Below, in pieces: positions 1-25,900 of a stretch of DNA of 64,000 bases (its first letter is position 1; every line of letters starts with the position of its first letter). Both the position numbers and the translations under genes were made by a program. The notes under the pieces were generated by a model that ran no database searches, was not told where the DNA came from, and saw only the letters and a list, made by a program, of their open reading frames with translations. Origin of the DNA: Prinia subflava (taxonomy: Eukaryota > Chordata > Aves > Passeriformes > Cisticolidae); NCBI RefSeq assembly GCF_021018805.1, contig NC_086251.1, forward strand, positions 39,936,767-40,000,766, written 5' to 3'.

Positions 1-935
1 AGCAATGGACGATCTCAACTGAATTTCCTATTACCTCCTGTTAAATAGATATGTAGCTTAAATAAGAAGATGTACTTTTAATTTATTTTGGGGGTTTTTA
101 ACTTTTATTGTAATACTTGCCATCCCTTCAGGCAATGAAATGAGAAAAATCTGTACCAGATCACCAAGAAAAAAAATGCTGGTTATATTGAAATTTTTAT
201 ATTCACAAAGATGCAATCATAAATACAAGAAAAATGTAAGGAGTAAAAGTGCTTGATTAAAGCAGGCCATTAGTGAGCATTTTCGTAGTGGGAAATCCTC
301 TATTATGCAGATTGTTAGGAACAAAAGTGAGACTTCTCAAATGTTGCAGGAATTGTTTTTTATTGGCAAACAAAAGTTAAAATTATTATCTGATAAGAAA
401 ATAAGTGATGATTTAAGTCTAATGTAATTTAAAGGTATTACTTCAGGAGCCCACAATAGCTGGCTCTTTCAATCAATTCATTAAATGTGCATTTGATGAA
501 ACAGCCATAGAAATGGGAAGACAGAATTCAGATAAAAGGGATGTTTCCAAAGTCTAGTGTCCTCCTGTTCTGTCAATTCTTTCTAAAAATGTATTTTTAT
601 GGTTCACTTTGGATAAAAGGACACACCTCTGATTTTAACAATAAAGCAGGCTAACTCTCTACTTGGTAGAAAGTTTCTGCTACATCATTATATAACTTTT
701 GTATAATAACTTGAAAGCAACCTGTGGAAGTGGACTAATCTAAACAAGTAACAAGGGCTCTACAAGGTCTAATACAATTGAATCTGATCTAGTAATGAAT
801 GTGAGCTTGCATGTATTTAATTTAAAATTGGTACAAAGTGAACACTTTGTTCCATTTACGGAAGTTTCAGCCTCTCTTCAAATCCAGAAATCTTAAACCC
901 TGTTTTTCTATAGTAGAACATTACCTTCATTTTCA

Positions 936-13567
<12,632 letters not shown>

Positions 13568-13757
13568 CGCGTCCCGGCCGCCGCCGCCGCTCCGGCTGCG
13601 CTCGCTGTCCCCGCCCGCCCGCTGGCAGCCGCCCCGGCGCTGCCGACGCATCAACATGGCTGATGGGAGAGTCCGCGCCACGTCAAGGGGCAGAGAGCGG
13701 GGGCGGGCTGAGCTGCGCCGCTCCCCGCCCCGGGGCAGCCCGCGGGCCTCCCCGGCC

Positions 13758-14066
13758 TCAGCCGGCCCACGGCTCTGGCTGTCGCTTCGCTGCTCTGACA
13801 GCTCTTGCTCTGTGTTCGCTGCCCTGTTCGGCTTTCTTCTGAACGTCGGTCGTCTGCATCTCGATCACAAATCCATTCAGGAAGAAGGGCATCTCGGCCA
13901 CCGGGGGCAGCTTAGCCTTCTCTCCCCCTTGCTGCGCCTGTGCCCGCGAGTACCGGGGCTGCCCGCGGCCCGCGGGGGGTTGCGCTGCTCTGTCCGGCAC
14001 GGGATTTCCCGGGACCGAAACAGCCGGGTAGTCCTTGAGCTCACGCTGCTTGTCCCCATCTTCCAT
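13758..14066 (-). other. Orphan open frame upstream of SEC23A (102 codons)
   Basis: An ATG at 14066 opens a frame beginning MEDGDKQRELKDYPAV and closing with TGA at 13758. Its first third and a central stretch (EMPFFLNGFVIEMQTTDVQ) have a more protein-like composition than the surrounding CpG-island frames, which are mostly Ala/Gly/Pro/Arg. I recognise no domain and see no good splice acceptor ahead of it. It may be an upstream exon, a young gene or chance. Confidence 0.2.
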
Positions 14067-14099
14067 CACGAGTACTTATGGCAACTTTTAATCCAGAAG

Positions 14100-14690
14100 A
14101 TTGTTTACATGTTTCTTCTGAGTGCCTGGGGGAAAAATATATTGAAATTATATTCCTGGAGATTTTAGCCTGAAACCATCCTTTATCTGGTATTTATAAA
14201 TATTTAATACGTTTGTTTACTATCTACAGTAATTATTACATAGCCATTACTATATGTGTTTGTCCAAGTTTTTTGTTAGGGTGCTCAGCTTTTTATCCCC
14301 AAACCCAACCTCTTCAGTTTCAGGAACTGATTTTAACAACCCTGTCATGAAAGGCCAGAACAGTAATCTCTGCCTTTCCTGAGGTGTCTTAGTGCAACTA
14401 ATCCAGACATGGGAGAGGACTGAAAAACATTCTGCTGACTGACTACCATATCCTCCCTCCTTCATTGCAACTCAGAAAACATTCTGTGACCATCAAGCAA
14501 ATAGAAATTACTAAACCGTCTTTATCCTCTTTTGTTATATGTCAAATGTGATTATGATAGAATTTCTTTGCCATTACTATCTCCAGTATCAGTTCTCTTC
14601 AGTCTAAAAACACAAAAGGTAAACAACAGCAGAGTTTACTGGAGGGATTTTAAATTTCCTTGTCCACAAATCTCACTGCCGTTTATGGGA
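14100..14690. other. AT-rich spacer between SEC23A promoter and the unrecognised gene
   Basis: This interval would hold the 3' UTR of the minus-strand gene candidate. An ATTAAA-type signal reads on the minus strand at 14203-14208. An open frame on the minus strand at 14250-14465 has no convincing splice borders. Nothing else is identifiable. Confidence 0.3.
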
Positions 14691-14693
14691 GTA

Positions 14694-16263
14694 TTAAGCA
14701 GGAGCTTCCCAATGACATGTAACATCCCCACTCTGAACAAAAGAAAAAAGAAAAAAAAAAGACCAACCCCCAAACTCCACTACACTGTGAACTTCAAACA
14801 GGTGCACAGAAAGTGACTCGGTGTTGTAATTTCAAATGTATTCAAACACCTTGTGAAACATTTTCAGAAAATTACCTTAAAAAGAGGCAAGTCCTGAAGT
14901 CTAAACTGCAGGATGAACTCTATAAATGAAAGAGGCAGCTGACATTTAAAGATACTCAAAGGGCAAGAAGGGAAAACAGGAAAGTACACTACTCTGAAAG
15001 TTAACTACAAATAAAAGATAGTCAGTATTTTTAATTAATCTTCAGCAAAATTAAATTTCATTACATAATAACTCAATCCAATGCCCTAAACTTAAAGAAG
15101 AGTCTTGCAGCTGTTATGATGAGGTGAACTACAGAGAAAATCAAGGAGAAAGAAATAGAAAATAGATATAAACATATAAACTCATTTACTCATTATAACA
15201 AAATATTTTGTTAGATCCCTATCTTCATATGTAGACTGTAGATTGAGTGTTTTAATTTTTCATAATGCAGAATTTATATGTTGCTTTTTTTTTTTTTTTT
15301 TAAGCCAACAGGGCATATTTCTTAATGCAGTTCACTCTTTCTTTGGAAAAGTACTCTTCCTTAATACCTAAGCAGTTGAGAAGAAATATATACATTTCCA
15401 GTTTCATTTTCCTCTTTCTCCTCTGAGTCACATTTGCTAGCCATTGCATCAGCACTGTTGGTAAGACATGTTAGGAATTATTTTATTACCTGTGGAAGAC
15501 TATCTGTAATTATTAAAAATATGTTGCTTTGTTTAAAAAGTATCAATGGAAAGTTCCAGAAAAAGTAATCTAAAGATAGAAAGTATATTTAAAGTGTATT
15601 TGTATCCGTGGATTCTCTTTCTGTTCATAGTTCTGGACTTTATAACAAATAGGAAAAATAAGTTCTGCATATTATTAAAGTATTAGAAATGAACTTTATA
15701 TAGCTGGACTCACCAAAGTTTTTGTCTTGATCATCAGTCAGCCTTTCCAAAATTATCACAGTAGGCTTAATTAAGCAGGTTTTATTTCTAGTGGTGACTG
15801 CAATTGTTGCATACTCAACTAGGATCTTAGATCCGGGTTTCAGAAATAAAACTCCCTGGTACACGTAGGTGCTTTTGGAAACACCTTAAAACAAACAAAA
15901 GCCATTGGAGAGGAGGAGTTAAGGTAGATGTTTATTTAGAACTACTGAAATAGAGACTTGCAGGGGATTAAAAAAAAAAGAGCTTTTTTAAAAAATTTAT
16001 GTCAGAAGTATCTAAAACTACTCTGAAATATTAGATCTAAATAGACTTTGCTTACAAAGTTAATAGTTACATTTTGTGTACTTCGTATGCAGAATTAATA
16101 GTTACATATTGTGTAACAGGAATTTCATAATAAACAATGTAAATTAATATAGCATCATCTTTCTGCTTTTTATCTCACCTGGGAACATTGCCCCTTTGTG
16201 CAAATGCTGCCTTGCTGTCTGGCATGTGGGTGCTCCCACATTAGAGTCTTCAGAAAAACTCAT
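14694..16263 (-). CDS. Unrecognised five-exon gene candidate (141 aa), head-to-head with GEMIN2
   Basis: Five minus-strand segments with consensus splice borders join in one frame: A 16263-16179 (ATG, donor GTGAGA), B 15884-15714 (donor GTGAGT), C 15454-15368 (donor GTATTA), D 14919-14876 (acceptor TTTATAG, donor GTAATT) and E 14732-14694 (acceptor with a long pyrimidine tract, ending TAA). Lengths 85+171+87+44+39 sum to 426 nt, 141 codons plus stop, with phases 1,1,1,0. Exon B looks most like coding sequence (YQGVLFLKPGSKILVEYATI, then TCLIKPTVIILERL) and suggests a beta-rich fold. Exon C is the weakest: another frame in it looks equally coding, and because it is symmetric (87 nt) B can join D directly. 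The frame stays open upstream of the ATG to about 16308, so A may be internal. I recognise no family. It may be a real gene, a relic, or partly chance. Confidence 0.45.
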
Positions 16264-16559
16264 ACAGCAGCAACTCAGGCATTGACCCTTCCAGAATGAG
16301 AACTCTGTGTGAATTTATAACCATTAACTTCTGTGTAACTGACTTTAACCACAGATCTCGAAGCATTTCAAGGAAGGGACAAATATTATGAATACTGGTG
16401 TTCACAGGTAAAATAAAAGAGTACTAATGGGTGAGCTATAAAGAACCTGGCAAAAACTACAGTGTATTGGAATAATGGCACTGGGCCTAATGAAAGAAGT
16501 TATTAAAGGTTTACACCTGTTCGCCACAAGAATAGGCCAGGTTTGATGGGTAGCGAATT

Positions 16560-16990
16560 GGCAAACCCCTTTTTGCCCCAGCTCTTGGGCCGGTGGTTTC
16601 CAGGGCAGCCCAGACGCGCGGAGCAGGCGGCGCAATCCGAGCGCGGCCGGGGCCCTCGGGGCTCCGCGGGGACACCGCCCCCGCTCTCGCGAGAGCAGCG
16701 GCAGGCGCGCGGGCTCTGCCGCGGCTGGCGCGGCCATGGAGCCCGGCCTGGAGGAGCTGATGCCGCGGCTGCTGCCCGTGGGCGACTGGGACCTGGCCGA
16801 GGACTTCGACCCCACCGTGCCTCCCAGGACGCCGCAGGAGTATCTCAGGCGCGTCCAGTGAGTGGCGGGGCGGACGGGCCGGGCCCGGGCCCGCTACTTC
16901 CCCGCGAGAGCGGCGCGGCCGCAGGTGCTGCCCGGGCCGGGCTTGGTGCCGGGGCGGCCGTGCGGTGCTGCCCTTCGCCGGCATAGTCGG
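16560..16990. promoter_or_regulatory. CpG island with TCTCGCGAGA element, GEMIN2 promoter
   Basis: The CpG-rich block surrounds GEMIN2 exon 1. The palindrome TCTCGCGAGA lies at 16685-16694 (extended CTCTCGCGAGAG at 16684-16695), 41 nt before the GEMIN2 ATG. This is the known core element of many CpG-island housekeeping promoters, bound by BANP. Being palindromic it can drive both directions, which fits the minus-strand gene candidate starting near 16.3 kb. Confidence 0.75.
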
Positions 16991-19900
16991 TGTTTTACAC
17001 ACCTGCAGGAGGGGCAGCGACCCATAGCTTCCCTCTCGTGACCGGCGACAGGACTCCAGCAAACGACATGAAGCCGTGTCAGGGGAGGTTTAGGCTGGAT
17101 ATCAGGAAAAGGTTCTTCACCCAGAGGGTGGCTGAGCACTGGAACAGGCTCCCCAGGCCTGACAGAGTTCGAGAAACATTTGGACAGCGCCCTCGGGCAC
17201 AGGGTGTGATTTCTGGGCTGTCCTGTGCACGGAGCTGGACTCAATGATCTTGTGTGGTCCCTCATGATTTTATGAGTATTTCAAAGGCATCCGATATTTA
17301 TTGACCTGTTACAGAAAAGAAAAAATGCAGCCTACTTGATTCTGTTTTGTAGGATTGAAGCAGCTCGATGTCCTGACGTGGTCGTGGCACAAATAGATCC
17401 CAGAAAATTGAAAAAGAAGCCGACAGTAAACATTTCAGTAAGTTTGAGAGCTTTTACATGTTTTGAGAGAGGGGGAAAAAGGGGAAAGATGTTACTATAA
17501 TGATTGTATTAATTTTGGGGAGTCAGTAGCATAACTAAATAGCACTGCTAGATTCTAAAAGCATCTACAGAATTAAATGTCTGTGTTTGGAGAAACCCCT
17601 ACTCAACTGCTGGGTAAAGCAGTCTTTCTAACTGATTAAATTGATAATCCCCATATTATTTGATATGCAGCAGACTGTTTTACTGTCTGAGGAAAAACAA
17701 ATATTGCATTAAATTTTACAATTATTGACTCATAAAACATGCATAAATTTTATAAGAAAAATATATCCATACCTGTCTTTGGGTTGAAGTCTATATCTGG
17801 CAAAAGGGTACTAAGGGCAGCTAAGCTTTACTAAAGTTAGATGAAATTCTAGCACCATTTCTTTCCTTTTGGAAGGAATATTTTATTGGAACTTTTCCTT
17901 ACTGTTGAAGCAGATTTTTCTGTGTTGCATGGTCCTGCCAGCTTGGTTTTTAAACTACTTTCAAATAGTTTGTCTTTCTCCAGTGACAATGATGTAATCT
18001 GAGATTTCACTATTAGATTTCTCAAAGTTTCTACTACTGCCATGACCTTGTAATTTCTGTAGCCATTCTCTTCATCTGTCTCATTTGTGTGTAGTGACAT
18101 TCTTAAAGACATGTAGAAAGATTTTGTTCAATAACTCTTTCATGCTAATCTTTAAAGAGGTTATATCTACTTAACTATCAGATTTAATTTCCTAGATGGT
18201 TTTATGGTCTTCTGTCTTCCCCAACTTACTATTTTGACAGGTGGAATGCCTGAGACTGATAATATCTGTCTCAGATAAGGAAACAGCATCCTGCTTTTTA
18301 TGAGCAGGGAGATTAAAGCAGAACAATTGCTGAAAGGAAGACCTTAAGTAATTCTTTGACAATGCATTTTGGACACTTAGTGTTCCTGCTTATGTAAATA
18401 GGAGAAGAGTCAAACAAAAAATATTTTGTCTAAACCAAAATCTTAGCTCAGGCTTGGATGTGGTAATGAAATTACCTTTCTTAGATGAATATTTAAAGGA
18501 TATTGTTTACCCAACAGTAAACATTTACTGATTCTCTTGTTCTTGAGGATTCTTCTTATAAAGCTCTCTTTACACTGTAATTATTGCCAGTGTTTTCTCA
18601 GATTTCTGGATGTCAGCCTGCTCCTGAGGGATACTCTCCAACACTCAAGTGGCAGCAGCAGCAAGTGGCCAATTTCTCAGCGGTTCGTCAGGTACAAGAT
18701 GGCCTGTGAGGGGCCTTGCACGGTCTAGATAGGACATACCTGTGCTTCACAGGGGATAACTTTGTATCTGGGATAGAAATGTTATGATTTTGTAGCGGGA
18801 TAGATGTTTATAGGCAAGTGTTTCAGGTTCTGGAATGCTAATTGAGCATATACTGAGTGGCTTTTAAACCTCTTGATGAAACTGTTGAGAGTCACACTTA
18901 AGAAAAATTCTCCTTCAACAAAAATATGTCCATATTTAGATTAAATGATATGGCATAGTTGAAGAAGGACAAAAACCCCTATGATGTTATGCAGTTATAT
19001 AAAACATACTGCTTGCAGGAAATATTCTGCAGAACTCAACATTAACTAAGAACCAAGTGGATTCTAACCCATCAGGAGATGCATAAAGTCCATTCATACA
19101 GTCCATTTAGAAACCTGTTGACAGAGGTGGCAACCCATTATAAGGAGAAATACTGATTTGGCAAAACATATTTGTAACATTGTACAGATTTTAATCTTTC
19201 CTGATACATTTGCACCCTGCTTGAAATAACACAACGAGAATAGTAAATTAAGCAATCTCAAAGGGTAAAGGTTCTAACTTCAGCTAAGCCTTACTAAAGT
19301 TTTAAACTGAAGGAGGGTCGATTTAGATTAGATATAAGGAAGAATTTTTTACAATGAGGTTGTTTACTGGCACAAGTTGCCCAGAGTGGGGTGGATGCCC
19401 TATCCCTCAAAACACTAAAGGTCAGTTTGGATGGGGTTCTGAGCCTGATCTAATTGAAGGTGTCCCTGCCCATGGAAGAGGGGTTGGACTAGATGGCCTG
19501 TGAAAGTCCCTTCCAATCCAACTCTTTCTATGATTCTACTATTCTCTATGCACAGTTCAAACAGGGTGAAATGGAAACTGTAATAAAGATGTTGGCAGAG
19601 GTCATTTGTGACTCCGGTGCTGCAGGGAGCATGTGTACAGTGCATTGATCCTGCAGTGTAGGAGTACCTCAGGTACTGAGGTGTGACCAGTTAGGAGCTG
19701 CTCTAGCACTGAGCTCTGCATCAGCTCATGTACCATGTTTTTTTTTTTCAGGGAGGAAAATTTAGTGAAGGAGGAGATCTGTACCACTGCATCTACACTG
19801 TAAACAGTAACTGAGCTACCCCTGTTTCTGTGAGGGAAATTGTATATTAGGCATAGTCTAAGGTTTTAGCAGAACTAAGGAGACTGGCATCTAAAGGCTT

Positions 19901-22900
19901 ATTCACTGTATAGATATTTCTTTTATGCTCAAATCAATCCTCTTCTTCAAAGATTGATTTGAGCATAAATCAGTCTTTGACCATAAATCATTTTTGTGCT
20001 CAAATCAATAAGTCTTCTTATCTGTGCCAATAACACTGAAATATGGCACTATTCTAAAAAGTATTTAAAACCAAAAAAGAGCATTCACTTGTTCAACCAC
20101 TGCATCAGCTGCTGTTACTTACAGAGTTTTTTTTAGTGGTCTTTTATACAGTTACAGTAACGTTTAGAGTAGGAGACAAGTTTCTTCTGCTACAGAACAT
20201 TTACAGCTCTCTACAAGTAATTGTTAAGTGGCCGATTTGTTTTACACAGGATTCCTGCCAGGTAGAACTGTGCTAAGAAACCACACTTGCCTGCTTTCAA
20301 ACAATCCTGTAGACCTCTGATACTGATACAGACCACTGTTGGAAACAGGATATTGGCTTTATGTGTGCTTTTGGATTAAATCAAAGTGGGTTTTTTCTTA
20401 AGATTGTTCTAAAAAGAAAAGTCTAGAAGACTACTAAAGCTTGCTACTTCAGCTTAACCTTATGTAATAGACTTCAAAATGCCTTCAGCTTTAACATTAC
20501 TTCCAAAATCCCAGCCATGAGCACCTTAATTATATTTCTGCTAAGAGGCATGGGAAATATTTAGCTAGTTGTGCTGGCTATATATCTACTAACTTATATA
20601 AAATCATAAAATATACTTCTCTTACATTTTAAGAATAATGAATAGCCCTCGTGGCTAGGATAAAATAACTGCAGAGTTAAACTGGGTTTTGACTTTGTTT
20701 TAATTACTCAGAGCCTGAACAAGCACAGGAATCACTGGCGGTCACAACATTTGGACAGCAATGTTACTATGGTGAGTAGAATTCATAACACTGCTCTGTG
20801 GTTTGTTTTCCCAGTTATTGAATTCACAGTTAATCTTGCTTTATAGTTGCATGCAATAATTTATGAGTATTATCAAGTCTTTTCTCCAGTGTCTTCAAGA
20901 TAACAGTATTATACAGTTTTCATTTATTTTTATTTACTTTAGCCAAAATCAGAGGATGAAGAAGGCTGGAAGAAGTTTTGCCTCGGTGAAAGAGTATACT
21001 CAGAAATAGATGCACTATCTGATAATGAAAATTTAGGAATTGATTACATGAAGGTGAGTGTAGGACTTCTATTTAATTTTCAGCAGCTATTTTCTAGACT
21101 AGCAGCCCCCAGAAACAATCCTACTGTTTATTACCACTTTGTGCCAAGTAGGAAGTAGGCTCTGGTGAGCCCAGAAAGTCCCAGGGTACATTCTTTTTAT
21201 GCAGAAATTAAGTGAGGCAGAAAATAAGTCTGTGTCTTCAGTCAAAATTTGAAGGGTTCCTTCATCTCTTATCAGCTAAAGTCAATACTTTGTTCTCTCT
21301 GAACAGAATGGAAGCTTTCTTCATAGTCTGCTTTAGTGTTTTGTTGTATAGTGATATGTAGTTACCCTCCTCAAATGTGATACCCTACAAACATGTTCTT
21401 TACTGCATCGTTTTGAAAAAACAAAACTTTAACAAGTAACAGTAGAAGGCAGGTGCTCTGATACTTCACTGGGCCTTCAACTTTCTTGAAGATACTTTTT
21501 AAATAAATTTCAAAGCTCAGAACAGACTTTCAAATCACTGTAAGTGTCTGAACATAAAATTAAAATTTTAGTATGTTCTAAATCAGAACAAAAATGTGAT
21601 GATGTTTGCATTTTCCAACTTGCTTGTTTTTTCAGGTGGGCTTTCCCCCTTTGCTAAGTATTGTAAGCAGGATGAACCAGGTAAGCCTATCTCTTAGAAT
21701 CATATAGTGACATTGCCTAAATCATTATTTCTCATGTCTGTTACAGAAGGCTTATCTATTTTTCTTTGCCTAGAGTAGGCAGTTGTTTATTACCAATTCT
21801 ATTCATTGTACACTCAGAATGAAAATATGTATTTGTTATACCACATTCAGTTACAAACTACAAGCAAAGATTTTTCATGACTAGTTCTGAAAGTACCTTG
21901 TTGTTGTAGTTTCTCTATAACACATTTAATGTTTAAATTTTTTCTGAATACTCCAATAGGTGCTTTGTAATGTTTTTAGATTTCTCATTTAGTATTTTAA
22001 TTTGATTTTGAATTTTTATGTACATTGCAAGGCTAGAAGAATCACACTTTCCTTTACTACATTTCCCACTTTCCACCATTATGTACAACCAGTCAGTGTG
22101 ATGCCTCTTTCCTAATTTGTAGCTACTTATCCATAACTTTTCGTTAACATTGAAAATTACCTCATTTCATACAAAGTTCTTTCCAAAAAGAGGTTTAATA
22201 CTTGGTAATGGTAATTTAACACTTACTTTACCCTTACATGTAACTGCAACCTGGAATAAATACTGTGGAGCAGAAATACTTTTTATATAATACAATCCTT
22301 CAGGTAGAAGAGCAGCAAAACAAAACATTGCAGATTCTATATTGTCTCTTTTTGTTCCTCTTTTGAAGGCAACAGTAACCAGCGTCTTAGAATACCTGAT
22401 AGCCTGGTTTGGAGAGAAAAAATTTACTCCAGAACTGGTAATTTTTAATTTATTCTAACTATTTGCACATGAATGCATTAAACAATTTGTTTGCAGTTTT
22501 CTATTACATTATTTTTATTTTCTGAAGAGTTCTCTAGATGGATGCATCATATTGTTACTTTCAAAACTTTCTTGGATTAGATACTAAATGAGTATTCAGA
22601 GTTGTTTTTGGAAGGCTAAAATTATAAAACATAATCATCGTTGTGATGGTCACACCACATGAAGTGACACAGTAGAATCCTCAGAAGGCTCCTGTTGATT
22701 ATCACAACATGCTGTCTTTTATCCACTTAACAAAGTTTACACTCCGCTCACTGGTCACAAAAAATAAACACAACGTTCGTTGGCACAAAAAGTCTCCACC
22801 ACTGTTTTCAACCAACATTCACAAAACTTCTCCAAGCACACTTCTTCCAGCTGCACGTTGTTTGTCTCCCTCTCCTTCTTCTCGCCTTGGTTTGCAATGC

Positions 22901-25900
22901 CCATGACCTCGGTGAAATTACTTTCAGGGGTAAAACATGGCTGTTATCAGCTTCTTCTTCAGCTAACTTACACTTTGGGCTTACAGACCAGCTGAAGCCC
23001 CTTCCACAATTCCCCCTTTTTTATTGGAACCATAAACACTACTGCTAAGGATTTTTGCAGGGCACTTTACAAAAATATAAGCAGACAGGAGAGACAAAAC
23101 AACGAATACAACCACCAGCAAAAGTAACAGTCCAGTTTTCAACAATACCCCATGCTGTTCAACAATACCCCAACTTGCAAGGAAACCATTCAATCATTCC
23201 CATCCTTCATCCACCTGCAACTGACCAAGTCCTTCCTTCAAATCTAGAATGCTCCTGTGAACTGACCCACTGTGATCTGACGCGCCCATACACCACATGC
23301 CCTCAAAATCTTGATGTCCATAACCATACGCCAACAGTAAGCCATGTCAACCATGTCAAAGCTACAATTGGACATTTGAAGCCCTGCATCACAGTGGTCC
23401 TTATTAAAAATCCATAGTGATTTTGACACTCCATTGGGAGAAACAGTCTTGTCCCCATAAATTATGTGGGGCATTGGTGACATAAGGCCTGATGTTAGCT
23501 TGTTTGCCTTCAGGATGTTTTACATTAATCGCAATAGCAGATAAACTACCTACCCAGTTGAACCACCTAACCCAATGACTCCAAAACCTGCGTGAGTGAG
23601 GAGCCATGATTGAGACCAAATAATTATGAAATTATAGTTACATCTGCTCCCATGTCCCATCAAATCTGTTATTGTTATCATCTCTGGATGATATCCCTTA
23701 GTCATGACAACGCATTGTTTTTCTGGGTGTCAATCTGTCACGTTTTGAGTCCAAAATATCTGAGATGCCCCTGTAGATCCAAAACCTCCTGTACCACAAC
23801 TCTGGTTCACTGCATTTGGAACTCACAAAAGGAAGAAGTTGAGCAATACAAGTTCCTTTTTGAATAATAATAGGAGATTCACTGACCGATACCATAGCAT
23901 GAATTTGTTCCAAACAATCAGAATCAATAATGCCTAAATGTACACCAATACCTTGAATAGTACTACTAGATCTCCCCACTAAAATGGCACTCAAACCCTG
24001 TGGGACCATAGGCATCAGGAGGCACTTTACATATTTGTCTTGTCAAAACGGTCCCTGTGTCAGCAGTGGGTATATCAATCCCTGCAGAGCCACTTGTGGC
24101 CCCTGAGAATTGTTCATAAATGGATAACTTTGCAGTGCTGGGAGGGCTTGTGGTTGTTGTCGGGGTATTTATGACCCCACGCGCTCTTTCGCATTCTTCC
24201 CATTTCCCTGCGATTGCTGTCTCCATTTGCATGATGATATTTTGATCTACATTGTTTAGCATAATGTCCCAATTTAGCACAACAATTGCAATTCACTTTA
24301 TTGCCTGGATTTATCTTAGATTTTACTTTTCATTTATCATTTTGTGGGCATTGTGCCTTTAAATGCCCTTGTTCTCCACAAGTAAAACATTTTTGTGGAG
24401 GCCTTAGGACTGCTGCCAAAGCAGCCATTTTATGCTCAACTGTGCCAACTTTTGAACAAGCAGTTACAACATCAGCCAAAGAGGGATCTCCTGACAAAGA
24501 ATAATTTTTCAGCAGACTTCATTCACATTATCTCTAGCCAATTGTTTGCATAGAATTTGTCTCAAATATTCATCATCTACTTGTTTCTCAATAGTTGCAG
24601 CAACCTTTTCCACAAATTACAAAAAAAGGTTCTTTTATCCCTTGTATAGTAACGTGTCTCTGTTTGGGAGCTGCCATTTCCATTGTTTTATTAAAGCACT
24701 CGTACCTAATTGTTGAGCCTGTGCCAAAGTTAGAGGGTCCCATCTTGCCTGTAAATCCAGATTTGAAAAAGGTCCATTGCCTAACGAGGTGTCAGCTCCT
24801 ACAGCATGACAAGGTTCCTGCTGACATAACTGCATGTTATTCAAAGCTGTTTTTTCAGCTATTTGTCTCCCGGTATTTTGAAATACACCATATTGTTCTG
24901 GCTGAAACAAAATTGTAGCAAGATGCATAATATACGGAGCAAGCACATCAGCATTAATAACATTAATTAACTGCATTACTTCTGAAGCATTAATACCATA
25001 TTTAGCTACCTTTGCTTGGAGGTCTTGCACAAACTTCCCTGTACAAATGTGATGGCTGTCATTTTGTCCTGAGTTAGGAGCTGCTTTAAAAACAAGAAAG
25101 GCCATAGGCTCATTACAAGCAGCATTCGTATCAGCACTCTGCATTTCCAACATTTTTGGTGGACCTGTTTTTTCTAATAAATCCCAATCCCCCACTTCAG
25201 CTGCTTTCTTTTCAACATTCTCCCAAAATTGTGGAGGCTGTTGAGGGGGTCACAGTCACTTGGCAAGGAGGTAAAGTCTGAGGAGCAGCAGGCTTAGCTC
25301 TATTACGGGGTTTGCCACAAACAGAGCCATGCACCAGTTCAGATATTCTGGCCGCTGGCATTTCATCATCCTCATTATCATTGCTAGGCAGTGGAGGATA
25401 CAGCATTAATGATTTCATTTGTTTATGCAGTTTTTGGGGGAGAAGGCTCAGCTTGCTCTTCACTTTGTTTCTCCTGAAAAATCATTTCAGCTAACTGCTG
25501 TGCAGGAGTAACATATTTTGACTTGGCACTTAATTCAGTTAGCTGCTGTGCAGGGGAGGGGTACACAGGAGGCTTGACATAGCTTTTTGGGGAGATACCA
25601 AGCAGTATTATCAGTTTGTAGGGTTTTTTTCCCACAATGATAGACCCAGGAGAAAACTCAGCAGAAGTAGATCCAGCAGGCTCTACTTGAGTGAAAAACG
25701 CATTCTCAAGCTGAACCTCATTTTTCTGTTGTTACCCATTAACTTCAGTTTCTTGCTCTGATTCTTCTTCCACTTCCTGCTCCCTCTTATCCAGCTCTAT
25801 TTTCCATTCTTTTAATGTCTCTTAAAGCAATCTCCAAGTGGTAGCCCACTCTGCAGCCGCCTTGCTCCCTTTAGATACCACATCCCATAGTCTCTCCCCA

